Shown here in pieces: positions 53,313 to 61,163 of a stretch of 64,000 nt of DNA (position 1 is its first letter; every line of letters begins with the position of its first letter). Source of the stretch: an uncultured Eubacteriales bacterium. Lineage in GTDB: Bacteria; Bacillota; Clostridia; Oscillospirales; CAG-382. The stretch spans positions 186,001 to 250,000 of the forward strand of contig CAKSCV010000001.1 of NCBI GenBank assembly GCA_934444645.1, written 5' to 3'. Position numbers and translations under genes: made by a program. The notes under the pieces are model-generated. The model did no database searches. It saw nothing but the letters and a program-made list of their open reading frames with translations, and was not told where the DNA came from.

Positions 53313-54482
53313 ATGGCAAACACAAACAAAATCAATCTTGCCGATCTTGAAAAGATTGCGAGAGAACAGGGTCTTCCGGCGTTAGACAATCAGATTTCGA
53401 AAGAACCGTCTCCGCTTTTTGAAAAAATCGGCAAGCCGGCGCTTACGTCTTCGAAAATTGACGTTATTACGACGGTCGGCATTAACGGCGGTTTCGGCTT
53501 TGGAGCGAAATACAAGGACGTTTCGGAAAACGGTGAGTGTTTTGATCTTGATGTAGTGGAGATGTGCGACACGATTGAAATTTCTAACAAAGATTTGATA
53601 CTTGGTGTTGGTGACAAGGGTGTCGACCTGCTTCTTAACGAAATGCAGGGCTTCAAGGACCTTGCGGTATGGAACGTTGGACGCAGTCTTTTCGGCAACG
53701 GAAAAGGCGTTCTTTGCAACGTTTCGGCACTTTCTTTTGCCGGAAATACCATTACGGTCGATTCGGTGAAGCATTTGAAGGAAGGCATGAAGGTTGACTT
53801 CTATGCGGCAAATGCGGCGGTTGGTTCGACTCCGGCACACACCGGCAAGCGCATTTTGGGTATTGACCGCAAGAACAAGAAAATCACGATTGACGGTTCT
53901 GCGATTACGGTTGCGGCCGGTTTTATCACGGTACAGGGCTCTTACGGACGCGAGATTTTCGGTCTTGGTGCGTTCTTTGATCCCTCGATTACGTCGATTT
54001 ACGGTGTAACCAAGAGTGGAAACAATTGGCTTATTCCGGAAGAATATGACGCGACGAGCGGCATTACCGACACGCTTATTTCCAAGGCGGTACGCGAAGC
54101 ACAGGAATACCGCAATTCCAAGACTGACATGATTCTGTGCGGTAAGACGGCATATAATGCGTATGTGGAATACATGAAGGAGTCCAAGACGCAGATCACC
54201 GACACGCAGGAATTCTGGGGTGGTGTTTCGGGTCTTAACATTGTTGCCGACGGTCGAAAGGTTGTTCTTGTGCGCGAGCAGCACGTCGCCGACAATGAGA
54301 TGATCGGTGTGGACACGACCAAACTCAAGTTCTACAAGACACCGAGTGACTTTATTTCGAAAGACGGCGGCGTTTTTGAACGTGTTAGCAACAGTTCGGT
54401 CTTCCAGGCAGTTCTCGGCTTCTACGGCAATCTGTTTTGTGAGAATCCGGGCGGTCTTTTCAAGATAAACAACGTTGGATGA
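53313..54482 (+). CDS. Orphan phage major-capsid-like protein
   Basis: A complete 389-residue frame with AAAGGAG upstream. No signal peptide or membrane segment. Its pattern is that of HK97-type major capsid proteins of clostridial phages: DVVEMCDTIEISNKDLILG, GREIFGLGAFFDPSITSIYG, a helical segment DTLISKAVREAQEYRNSKTDMILCG and the C-terminal KTPSDFISKDGGVFERVSNSS. No terminase, portal, protease or tail gene lies nearby; the neighbours are a DUF1275 gene and tRNA-Ser. The frame shows no stops or shifts, so it may be maintained. Possible roles are a satellite or phage remnant, or a domesticated shell protein. The family call is by recognition only. Confidence 0.65.
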   Translation: MANTNKINLADLEKIAREQGLPALDNQISKEPSPLFEKIGKPALTSSKIDVITTVGINGGFGFGAKYKDVSENGECFDLDVVEMCDTIEISNKDLILGVGDKGVDLLLNEMQGFKDLAVWNVGRSLFGNGKGVLCNVSALSFAGNTITVDSVKHLKEGMKVDFYAANAAVGSTPAHTGKRILGIDRKNKKITIDGSAITVAAGFITVQGSYGREIFGLGAFFDPSITSIYGVTKSGNNWLIPEEYDATSGITDTLISKAVREAQEYRNSKTDMILCGKTAYNAYVEYMKESKTQITDTQEFWGGVSGLNIVADGRKVVLVREQHVADNEMIGVDTTKLKFYKTPSDFISKDGGVFERVSNSSVFQAVLGFYGNLFCENPGGLFKINNVG

Positions 54483-54520
54483 ACTTTGTCGTGTCATCTT
54501 TCATTTCAACTTTTCGTTCA

Positions 54521-54560
54521 AAATACCGGATTTTAGTCCGAAATGCCGGATTTTAGTCCG
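54521..54560 (+). repeat. Two tandem 20-bp repeats, each a small hairpin
   Basis: AAATRCCGGATTTTAGTCCG occurs at 54521-54540 and 54541-54560, differing at one base. Within each, CGGA and TCCG pair around TTTTAG. It lies 40 bases after the capsid-like stop. Confidence 0.8.
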
Positions 54561-54614
54561 GAATCTCGGCCGAATAAAAGAACGTGAAACCCACATGGTT
54601 AAGCCAAAAACAAA

Positions 54615-54639
54615 GAAAACCGCTTATTCAGCGGTTTTC
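54615..54639. terminator. Terminator of tRNA-Ser (also usable by the capsid-like gene)
   Basis: GAAAACCGCT (54615-54624) pairs with AGCGGTTTTC (54630-54639). On the minus strand the stem is followed by a T-rich tail right after the tRNA; on the plus strand TTTTCTTATTT follows. Confidence 0.8.
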
Positions 54640-54644
54640 TTATT

Positions 54645-54736
54645 TGGCGGAGAAGGAGAGATTCGAACTCTCGAACCGCTTTTAACGGTTACACGATTTC
54701 CAATCGTGCGCGCTCGACCAGCTACGCGACTTCTCC
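54645..54736 (-). tRNA. tRNA-Ser (GGA)
   Basis: On the minus strand: acceptor GGAGAAG with CTTCTCC, anticodon stem CACGA/TCGTG around TTGGAAA (anticodon GGA), a long variable arm (ACCGTTAAAAGCGGT), and an encoded CCA (54647-54645). The long variable arm confirms the serine class. Its 3' end faces the orphan capsid gene. Confidence 0.93.
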
Positions 54737-54782
54737 ATAGGATCGAATAGATTGTTTTGATGTTTTCTGCCACAGCTTTTAT

Positions 54783-54811
54783 ATTATAACACGGACCTGC
54801 TTGTTTGTCAA
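54783..54811 (-). promoter_or_regulatory. Promoter of tRNA-Ser
   Basis: On the minus strand TTGACA (54811-54806), 17 bases, TATAAT (54788-54783). Confidence 0.75.
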
Positions 54812-54916
54812 TGGTTTTTGTAATATTTCTTATTTACTATTTTTCGACATTTTCTGTTTTACGCTAAACGAAGCTGCTGCGTATTTTTAAATTTGAAAGA
54901 AAATTGCCGAAAACCC

Positions 54917-54945
54917 TTGACAAATACCTGAAAATGTTATATAAT
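54917..54945 (+). promoter_or_regulatory. Promoter of rpsF-ssb-rpsR
   Basis: TTGACA (54917-54922), 17 bases, TATAAT (54940-54945). The following leader of about 100 bases includes ACTCCGA and TCGGGGT (55009-55028), which could form a hairpin with a CCG bulge like the S6:S18 autoregulatory leader; this last point is tentative. Confidence 0.7.
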
Positions 54946-55054
54946 TCTATTTCGTGGAAAGGTTTTCATACGAACTGAATTATCTGAAGATGATGACTTT
55001 TCCTCCTTACTCCGATTTATTTCGGGGTCATATGTCCAAAAGGAGGTGCAGGAA

Positions 55055-55351
55055 ATGGAACTTACGTCTAAGTACGAAACAGTTTTCATCGTGAATCCTG
55101 ATTTTACCGAGGAGAATGCAAAAGGTCTTCTTGATAAATTCACCGGACTTATCACGGAAAACGGCGGTGCAGTGGACAAGGTTGACGAGTGGAACAAGCG
55201 CAGACTTGCGTATCCGATCGACGACTATACGGACGGCTACTATTATGTGGTTACGTTCACCGCTCCGGCAGAAGTACCGGCGGAGCTTGACCGTGTGTTT
55301 AACATCACCGACGGTATTCTCCGTTCCATCATTGTAAAGCTCGAAAAGTAA
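55055..55351 (+). CDS. rpsF: 30S ribosomal protein bS6
   Basis: A 98-residue ribosomal protein, about family length. KYETVFIVNPDFTEENAKGLLDKF and KVDEWNKRRLAYPIDDYTDGYYYV are typical of bS6, ending in GILRSIIVKLEK. AGGAGG lies 8 bases before the ATG at 55055; a GTG at 55046 is too close to that site. It is the first gene of the rpsF-ssb-rpsR operon, where the S6:S18 complex often represses its own mRNA. Confidence 0.97.
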   Translation: MELTSKYETVFIVNPDFTEENAKGLLDKFTGLITENGGAVDKVDEWNKRRLAYPIDDYTDGYYYVVTFTAPAEVPAELDRVFNITDGILRSIIVKLEK

Positions 55352-55375
55352 TTTCGGGTGAAAGGAGTGCGCAGT

Positions 55376-55843
55376 ATGGCAAGCTATGGCTTTAATAAAG
55401 TAATTTTGATCGGAAACTTAACAGCCGATCCGGAATTGAAGATGACACAAACGGGAATTCCCGTAACATCCTTCAGCATTGCCGTAGGGCGCAGATATGC
55501 AAAGGAAACAGATGAAGTAAAAGCGGATTTTATCAATATCGTCTGCTGGCGCAAATCTGCGGAATTTGTAGCAAAATACTTCAATAAAGGTAAAAAGATC
55601 CTTGTTGAAGGACAGCTTCAGAGCAGATCCTATACCGCAAACGACGGTTCAAAGCGCTATATCACCGAAGTTGTGGCCGATAACGTATCGTTTGTCGAAA
55701 GTGCTGCTAACGGCACATCGCGCGAACGCTCCGAGGGCACATATTACGGTGGGGAGCCGCTTCCGACCCAGCTGCCGCAACAGCCACGCGTATCGGAAGC
55801 AAATTTTGAAGAAGTTGCTGCGGAGGATGATCTTCCGTTCTGA
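55376..55843 (+). CDS. ssb: Single-stranded DNA-binding protein
   Basis: A 155-residue SSB: an OB-fold in the first 110 residues (NKVILIGNLTADPELKMTQTG, FINIVCWRKSAEFVAKYFNKG, KILVEGQLQSRSYTANDGSK), a short disordered linker, and the acidic C-terminal tip EDDLPF that recruits repair proteins. It starts at the ATG at 55376, with AAAGGAG upstream, between rpsF and rpsR as in most Firmicutes. Confidence 0.97.
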   Translation: MASYGFNKVILIGNLTADPELKMTQTGIPVTSFSIAVGRRYAKETDEVKADFINIVCWRKSAEFVAKYFNKGKKILVEGQLQSRSYTANDGSKRYITEVVADNVSFVESAANGTSRERSEGTYYGGEPLPTQLPQQPRVSEANFEEVAAEDDLPF

Positions 55844-55893
55844 GTCGAAACAGCAAATACATTTTTGCTGATTTTATAAGGAGGTATATTCGT

Positions 55894-56181
55894 ATGGACG
55901 CCAATAAAGAAGCAGTTGTAGAGCAGGCTGCGGCACCGGCCGCACCGGCTCAAAAGCCTTTCCGCCCCGGCAAAAAGCGCAAGAAGGTTTGCAATTTCTG
56001 CATAGAAAAGTCGGAATCGATTGATTTCAAGGATGTTGCAAAGCTTCGCAAGTATGTTTCTGAAAGAAGCAAGATTCTTCCCAGAAGAATCACCGGTACT
56101 TGCGCAAAGCACCAGAGAGAACTCACACTTGCCATCAAACGTGCAAGACACATCGCTCTGCTGCCGTATATCAGCGACTAA
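55894..56181 (+). CDS. rpsR: 30S ribosomal protein bS18
   Basis: A 95-residue protein with an alanine/proline-rich N-terminal extension (about 20 residues), then the bS18 core: KKVCNFCIEKSESIDFKDV, LRKYVSERSKILPRRITGT, CAKHQRELTLAIKRARHIALLPY. Three Cys occur in the zinc-type positions (CNFC and the later C..H), so this appears to be a C+ version. AAGGAGG precedes the ATG. A terminator follows. Confidence 0.97.
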   Translation: MDANKEAVVEQAAAPAAPAQKPFRPGKKRKKVCNFCIEKSESIDFKDVAKLRKYVSERSKILPRRITGTCAKHQRELTLAIKRARHIALLPYISD

Positions 56182-56188
56182 TTTTTTC

Positions 56189-56217
56189 AAGTGCGCTTTC
56201 GGGCGCACTTTTTTTAT
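56189..56217 (+). terminator. Terminator of the rpsF operon
   Basis: AAGTGCGC (56189-56196) pairs with GCGCACTT (56203-56210) around TTTCGG, followed by a T-run to 56216. Confidence 0.9.
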
Positions 56218-56236
56218 GCTTGTGAGGTGAAGTGCC

Positions 56237-57088
56237 ATCAAAAAAGAATTTCGTGTTCTTGAAAGGGACGACGGCGTATCCGTCAAAGAATACATCCGCG
56301 GTGTTCTCGGCTTTTCGGCACGCACCTTGAAAAGTGCCAAATATAACGGCGCTATCACGGTAAACGGAGTTTCGGTTCACACAAATTATGTCTTGAAATC
56401 CGGAGATTTGTTGACTCTCGATATTCCGGAGAGCACTTCGGAAACGGTCGTGCCGCAGGAAATTCCCATCGAGATATTATACGAAACCGAAGACTTTCTG
56501 ATCGTCAATAAACCGAGCGGCATGGCCTCGCATCCAACGCTTACTCATAAAGACGGCACTCTTGCCAACGCCGTTATGCACTACTATCGACATATTCCGT
56601 TTACCTTCCGGCTCTTGACGCGTCTTGATGCGGATACGACCGGCGTGTGTGTGATTGCAAAAAATGCTTGCTTTGCCGGGCTTTTTTCTTCGCTGCATCC
56701 GGTTAAGACCTACAACGCGTTATGCGTCGGCACGCCTACACCGGGGTTTGGAAAAATTGATGCGCCGATTGCACGGGCTGATGATAGTATCATCAAGAGA
56801 AAAATCGATTGTTCCGGCAAGCCGGCACAGACGCTTTATCGGACAATTACGCACAAAAACGAGCTGTCACTTGTCGAAGCAATTCCGCTTACCGGGCGAA
56901 CACATCAAATCCGGCTCCACTTGGCGCATATTGGCTGTCCGCTATACGGCGACTTTTTGTATGGCACGGAACTTCCGGGGGAGCGTACACGGTTACACTG
57001 TCGGAAAGTCTCGTTTTCTTTGCCGCAAAGCGATTCTTGGTTTGAAATCGAGGCACCGGTTCCACCGGATTTTCAAAGGCTTATATGA
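56237..57088 (+). CDS. RluA/RluD-family pseudouridine synthase (start codon uncertain)
   Basis: The catalytic domain (from about residue 90) is intact: LLTRLDADTTGVCVIAKN has the catalytic Asp motif (RLDxxTTG), with NKPSGMASHP before it and LTGRTHQIRLHLAHIGCPLYGDFLYG after it. The preceding S4-type RNA-binding region (KEFRVLERDDGVSVKEYI, then GFSARTLKSAKYNGAITVNG) is in the same frame back to 56237, but there is no ATG, GTG or TTG in it except a TTG at 56324 and the ATG at 56327, which would cut the S4 domain. An ATC at 56237, with GAGGTG 6 bases upstream, would give 283 residues. So either a rare AUC start is used or the domain is truncated. Confidence 0.82.
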   Translation: MKKEFRVLERDDGVSVKEYIRGVLGFSARTLKSAKYNGAITVNGVSVHTNYVLKSGDLLTLDIPESTSETVVPQEIPIEILYETEDFLIVNKPSGMASHPTLTHKDGTLANAVMHYYRHIPFTFRLLTRLDADTTGVCVIAKNACFAGLFSSLHPVKTYNALCVGTPTPGFGKIDAPIARADDSIIKRKIDCSGKPAQTLYRTITHKNELSLVEAIPLTGRTHQIRLHLAHIGCPLYGDFLYGTELPGERTRLHCRKVSFSLPQSDSWFEIEAPVPPDFQRLI

Positions 57089-57096
57089 ATAAACGA

Positions 57097-57126
57097 ACCG
57101 TTTTTTGTGAAAAAAGCGGTTTTTCA
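57097..57126 (+). terminator. Terminator after the pseudouridine synthase gene
   Basis: AACCGTTTTTT (57097-57107) pairs with AAAAAAGCGGTT (57111-57122), followed by TTTTT. Confidence 0.7.
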
Positions 57127-57135
57127 AAAAAGCTC

Positions 57136-57164
57136 TTGACAAGCGTTAGTCTTTTGTTTATACT
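57136..57164 (+). promoter_or_regulatory. Promoter of the Gfo/Idh/MocA oxidoreductase gene
   Basis: TTGACA (57136-57141), 17 bases, TATACT (57159-57164). Confidence 0.75.
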
Positions 57165-57249
57165 AATATGAGTGGGGAATGATAAGTTTTCCACTCAATC
57201 CAATTTGCACTCTGCGCGTTTTCCGCGCGGCGGAAAGGAAGTTATCACC

Positions 57250-58296
57250 ATGAAAAAGAAATTAGTCGTCATCGGTTACGGCGGAATGGGTACCTGGCAC
57301 ACGCAGCACGCTTTGAAAAGCGATGTTGTGGAGCTTGCCGGCATTTATGATATTAAAGAAGAAAAATGCGCCTTGGCGAGAGAACGCGGTATTTTTGCTT
57401 ACGATTCTCTTGAAGCTGTGTTGAATGACCCGAAAGTGGATCTTGTGACGGTAGCCATCCCGAATGATTCGCATAAAGAAGTGGTTATTAAGGCATTGGA
57501 AGCCGGCAAAAACGTTATCTGCGAAAAACCGGTTGCCATGAATCTTGCAGAATTAGACGAAATGATCGCAGCGGCAGATAAGAGCGGCAAGGTGTTCTCG
57601 GTTCATCAAAATCGCCGTTTCGACGTTGATTTCCTTGCCATGAAGCATTTGAAGGAAACCGGAGAACTTGGTGAATTTATCAATATCGAATCCCGCATCC
57701 ATGGCTCGCGCGGCATTCCGAGTGACTGGCGCGGCGAAAAGGAACACGGCGGCGGCATGGTTCTTGACTGGGGCGTTCATCTTATCGACCAGATCCTTCA
57801 GATTTTCGATGAAAAAATCGAAAATATCTATTGTACTTTTGATCACATCACTAATAAAGAAGTTGACGACGGCTTCAAGCTCAATATCTACTTTGAAGGC
57901 GGCAAGAGCGCGCTGATCGAAGTCGGTACATACAATTTTATCGCTATGCCGCGTTTTTACCTGCGCGCCCAAAAGGGAAGCGCCATGATTACCGATTGGC
58001 GTGAAAACTGCAAGGTCGCAAAGTGTAAGCATTGGCATGAGAGCGAGGTTATTCCGGTTCAGACGGCTGCCGGTCTCACTAAGACCATGGCGCCGCGTGA
58101 CAGCATTACCATGGACGAATACGAGCTTGAGAAGCCATCCAGCGACGTACACGATTATTACCGCAACTTCTGCGCTGCCATCGACGGAAAAGCTACACAG
58201 CTTGTTACGCATCCGCAGATGCGCCGTGTGATGAAAGTGATGGAAGCTTGCTTTGAATCCGATAAGCTTGGACAAGTCATTCCGTTTAACGAATAA
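57250..58296 (+). CDS. Gfo/Idh/MocA-family oxidoreductase
   Basis: A 348-residue NAD(P)-dependent sugar or inositol dehydrogenase-like enzyme. The Rossmann motif VVIGYGGMGTWHTQ, the substrate-site ICEKPVAMN (conserved Lys) and GGMVLDWGVHLIDQIL are the family hallmarks. AAAGGAAG lies upstream of the ATG at 57250; the frame is open to 57172, but the promoter is at 57136-57164, so the earlier ATG (57172) would leave only a few leader bases. The substrate is unknown; cyclitol or hexose oxidation is likely. Confidence 0.88.
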   Translation: MKKKLVVIGYGGMGTWHTQHALKSDVVELAGIYDIKEEKCALARERGIFAYDSLEAVLNDPKVDLVTVAIPNDSHKEVVIKALEAGKNVICEKPVAMNLAELDEMIAAADKSGKVFSVHQNRRFDVDFLAMKHLKETGELGEFINIESRIHGSRGIPSDWRGEKEHGGGMVLDWGVHLIDQILQIFDEKIENIYCTFDHITNKEVDDGFKLNIYFEGGKSALIEVGTYNFIAMPRFYLRAQKGSAMITDWRENCKVAKCKHWHESEVIPVQTAAGLTKTMAPRDSITMDEYELEKPSSDVHDYYRNFCAAIDGKATQLVTHPQMRRVMKVMEACFESDKLGQVIPFNE

Positions 58297-58324
58297 TTCA
58301 GAGTTTTATTCATCATAACAGCCG

Positions 58325-58364
58325 AAATCCCTTCATACATTGAAATGTATGGAGGGATTTTTTT
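58325..58364 (+). terminator. Terminator whose 3' arm carries the next gene's ribosome site
   Basis: AAATCCCTTCATACAT (58325-58340) pairs with ATGTATGGAGGGATTT (58345-58360) with one wobble, then a T-run. GGAGGG (58351-58356) in the 3' arm is also the only good ribosome site for the flippase gene. Confidence 0.8.
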
Positions 58365-59943
58365 GACAAAACAAAAAAAATCGCGTACCGGTCTTACCAA
58401 AAAGAATGCCGCATACTCAATTATCAATCGTATTGTAACGCTTGTATGCAATTTTATCTGCCGAAGCGTGTTTATAAATATTTTAGGAAGTGAATATCTG
58501 GGTGCCGGCGGTATGTTCGGCAATGTTTTCGCTGTTCTGTCGCTCGCCGAGCTTGGTTTTGGCGAAGCGGTGTCTCAATCGCTCTATAAGCCGCTTGCAG
58601 AGAATGACACAGAAAGCATCTGCCGAATCATGCGCTATTTTGCAAAAGTATATCGCATGATCGGACTTGTAACACTCGCGTTATGTACGGCGTTTATGCC
58701 GCTTATGCCGCTGCTTTTTTCGGATATTGAAAAAATCGAACGCTATGGTGCTGTCTATCTTCTTTTTGCAGTGCATCAGGTTTTAAGCTATTATTTTGCC
58801 CCCAAAAGGGCACTTGTCATGTGTGACCAACGGATGTACGCCATCATGGCATTTCACACGGTTTCATCGGTATTGATGACGATGGCGCAGGTCGTGTTTT
58901 TGTATCTTACGAACAGCTATCTTATCTATATCTTCCTGCGTATATTCTTTTTGGCACTGGATGGTTTTGCGGTCAATGCCTATGCCGACCGCGTCTATCC
59001 GTTTCTTGTAAAATGTGCGCAAAATACGGCTCTCCCGGTAAACACGGCTTACAAAGCACATGTTTGGAAAAGCACTCGATCACTGATTCTGCACCGAATC
59101 GGCGGTGTTATCAATTCCTCTACCGACAGCATTTTGATCTCTTCGCATTTGGGACTTGCGCACATGGGCGTGTTTTCCAACTATTCGCTCATCATCCATT
59201 CGCTTGGCAGCTTTGTGGCGTTAGCGGTAGGTGCGGCATCGGCCAGTATCGGCAATTTGGGTGTCACAGAAAGCAACGAAAAGAGCATACGTGTTCTGCG
59301 CCTTATCAGCTTTGGAAATTTTGTGCTTCTTACCAACTGTTCGGCGTTACTTGTGAATTTGATCGGTTCCTTTGTCACGCTTTGGATCGGCGCGGAGCAT
59401 TGTTTCGGCATGGCGGAAACGGCAGTCATTATCGCGTGCTTTTATATGTCCTACATCCGTGACCCGGTGCAGATCTATTTGCACAGTTACGGGGTTTTCA
59501 AAAGTACGGGATACCTGTATCTCGCGCGCGGCATCTTGAATCTTGCGCTGTCACTTGTGTTTGTCAAGCGTTTCGGCGCAGTCGGCGTATTTGCCGGAAC
59601 GCTCGTTTCAACGGCTGTAACAGCTTTTTTCTTTGAGCCGCCTTTGTTGTTTCGTTCGGCGTTTGGCGTGAGTCCAAAGGGTTTTATGAAGGAATATTTT
59701 TTCTATCCTGTGGCAACATTTTTGATTTGCGCTGCAACATGGCTTGCTGTATGCAGAATAGAAGTAGGCAATTTCGTTGATTTGGCGGGTAAGGGCGCAG
59801 CGGTTTTTTGCATCTGCAATTTTTTCATTATTTTGTTTTATGGAGGGTCAGAGCGATTCAAAGCCTTCTTAAACCTAATGTTCCGAAAAGGCATAAAAAA
59901 GCGGCAGGAAGCCCTGCCGCCTTGTAAAGAAACTCTTAATTAA
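58363..59943 (+). CDS. Polysaccharide-type flippase (MATE/MOP superfamily, Wzx-like)
   Basis: About 526 residues with twelve to fourteen hydrophobic helices. N-terminal KKNAAYSIINRIVTLVCNFICRSVFINILGSEYLGAGGMFGN is typical of polysaccharide exporters. The TTG at 58363 is the likely start (GGAGGG with a 6-base spacer); the ATG at 58345 lies inside the terminator stem. It would flip a lipid-linked sugar repeat unit, though no glycosyltransferases are adjacent. The last 45 bases contain the gapA terminator, and the stop overlaps the gapA stop by four bases. Confidence 0.82.
   Translation: MTKQKKSRTGLTKKNAAYSIINRIVTLVCNFICRSVFINILGSEYLGAGGMFGNVFAVLSLAELGFGEAVSQSLYKPLAENDTESICRIMRYFAKVYRMIGLVTLALCTAFMPLMPLLFSDIEKIERYGAVYLLFAVHQVLSYYFAPKRALVMCDQRMYAIMAFHTVSSVLMTMAQVVFLYLTNSYLIYIFLRIFFLALDGFAVNAYADRVYPFLVKCAQNTALPVNTAYKAHVWKSTRSLILHRIGGVINSSTDSILISSHLGLAHMGVFSNYSLIIHSLGSFVALAVGAASASIGNLGVTESNEKSIRVLRLISFGNFVLLTNCSALLVNLIGSFVTLWIGAEHCFGMAETAVIIACFYMSYIRDPVQIYLHSYGVFKSTGYLYLARGILNLALSLVFVKRFGAVGVFAGTLVSTAVTAFFFEPPLLFRSAFGVSPKGFMKEYFFYPVATFLICAATWLAVCRIEVGNFVDLAGKGAAVFCICNFFIILFYGGSERFKAFLNLMFRKGIKKRQEALPPCKETLN
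59894..59920 (-). terminator. gapA terminator inside the end of the flippase gene
   Basis: On the minus strand GCGGCAGG and CCTGCCGC (59901-59908 with 59913-59920) form a tight stem, followed by T7 (59900-59894). Confidence 0.85.
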
Positions 59944-60995
59944 AGCTCAGCGAAGTACTTGATCGTACGAACCATCTGGCTGGTGTAGGAGTTTTCGTTG
60001 TCGTACCAGGAAACGACCTGTACCTGATAGGTGTCGTCGTCGATCTTGGCAACCATGGTCTGGGTAGCGTCGAAGAGGGAACCGAAACGCATACCGATGA
60101 CATCGGAGGAAACGATCATGTCTTCGTTGTAGCCGAAGGATTCGTTCGCAGCAGCCTTCATAGCAGCATTAATACCTTCAGCCGTGATATCCTTACCCTT
60201 AACAACAGCAACGAGGATGGTGGTGGAGCCGGTGCAGGTCGGTACTCTCTGAGCAGAACCGATGAGCTTGCCGTTGAGTTCCGGAATAACAAGACCGATA
60301 GCTTTTGCAGCGCCGGTGGTGTTCGGAACGATGTTCTGAGCAGCAGCTCTTGCACGTCTGAGGTCGCCCTTTCTGTGCGGACCGTCGAGAACCATCTGGT
60401 CGCCGGTGTAAGCATGAACGGTGGTCATGATACCGCTTTGAATCGGAGCGTAGTCGTTGAGTGCCTTAGCCATGGGAGCGAGGCAGTTGGTGGTGCAGGA
60501 TGCAGCGGAAATAACCTTGTCATCCTTGGTAAGGGTCTTTTCGTTTACGCTGTAAACGATGGTCGGAAGATCCTTGCCAGCCGGAGCGGAAATAACAACT
60601 TTCTTTGCGCCTGCTTCGATGTGAGCCATGGACTTTTCTTTCGAGCAGTAGAAACCGGTGCATTCGAGAACGACATCAACACCGATCTTGCCCCACGGAA
60701 GATCGCTTGCCTTCGGCATAGCGTAAATGGTGATTTCCTTGCCGTCTACCGTGATGGAACCCGGCGTAACAACGGTCTTGCCGTCTTCGGCGAGAACCGG
60801 TTCCTTGGAAGTTACGGTGTGACCCATAGCAACATAGTTACCCTGAGCAGTATCGTACTTTAAGAGGTGAGCGAGCATCTTCGGGCTGGTGAGGTCGTTG
60901 ATAGCAACAACTTCGTAGCCTTCAGCACCGAACATCTGACGGAATGCGAGACGACCGATACGGCCGAAACCGTTAATGGCAACTTTTACGGACAT
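59940..60995 (-). CDS. gapA: Glyceraldehyde-3-phosphate dehydrogenase
   Basis: A 351-residue glycolytic enzyme: NAD-binding INGFGRIGRLAFRQM at the N-terminus, catalytic ISAASCTTNCLAPMAK with the active-site Cys, and VSWYDNENSYTSQMVR near the C-terminus. GGAGG lies 7 bases before the ATG at 60995; a longer frame to 61010 adds only five residues and runs over the ribosome site. It is monocistronic, with its own promoter and terminator. The codons are strongly biased, as expected for high expression. Confidence 0.97.
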   Translation of the reverse strand: MSVKVAINGFGRIGRLAFRQMFGAEGYEVVAINDLTSPKMLAHLLKYDTAQGNYVAMGHTVTSKEPVLAEDGKTVVTPGSITVDGKEITIYAMPKASDLPWGKIGVDVVLECTGFYCSKEKSMAHIEAGAKKVVISAPAGKDLPTIVYSVNEKTLTKDDKVISAASCTTNCLAPMAKALNDYAPIQSGIMTTVHAYTGDQMVLDGPHRKGDLRRARAAAQNIVPNTTGAAKAIGLVIPELNGKLIGSAQRVPTCTGSTTILVAVVKGKDITAEGINAAMKAAANESFGYNEDMIVSSDVIGMRFGSLFDATQTMVAKIDDDTYQVQVVSWYDNENSYTSQMVRTIKYFAEL

Positions 60996-61046
60996 TTTTA
61001 ATTCCTCCAAATAAAATATTTATGGTTATTTTATCCATACATCTTT

Positions 61047-61075
61047 ATTTTAATACAAACGCGAGCGATTTGCAA
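61047..61075 (-). promoter_or_regulatory. Promoter of gapA
   Basis: On the minus strand TTGCAA (61075-61070), 17 bases, TAAAAT (61052-61047). Confidence 0.65.
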
Positions 61076-61163
61076 GAGAGTTTAGCAAAATTTTCACATT
61101 TTTAATAAATTTGGTGATTATGCTTGATTCTGTGCATTTGTATAAGGCTGCATTGTGCACAAT

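Noticed and set aside
53382..54497. Minus-strand frame of 371 codons opposite the capsid-like gene
   Set aside because: Arg/Asn-rich shadow; the plus-strand frame has the ribosome site and the capsid-like sequence pattern.
54475..54750. Plus-strand frame of 91 codons after the capsid-like gene
   Set aside because: It is mostly the reverse complement of tRNA-Ser (the translated GGEGEIRTLEPLL string is a well-known tRNA artefact).
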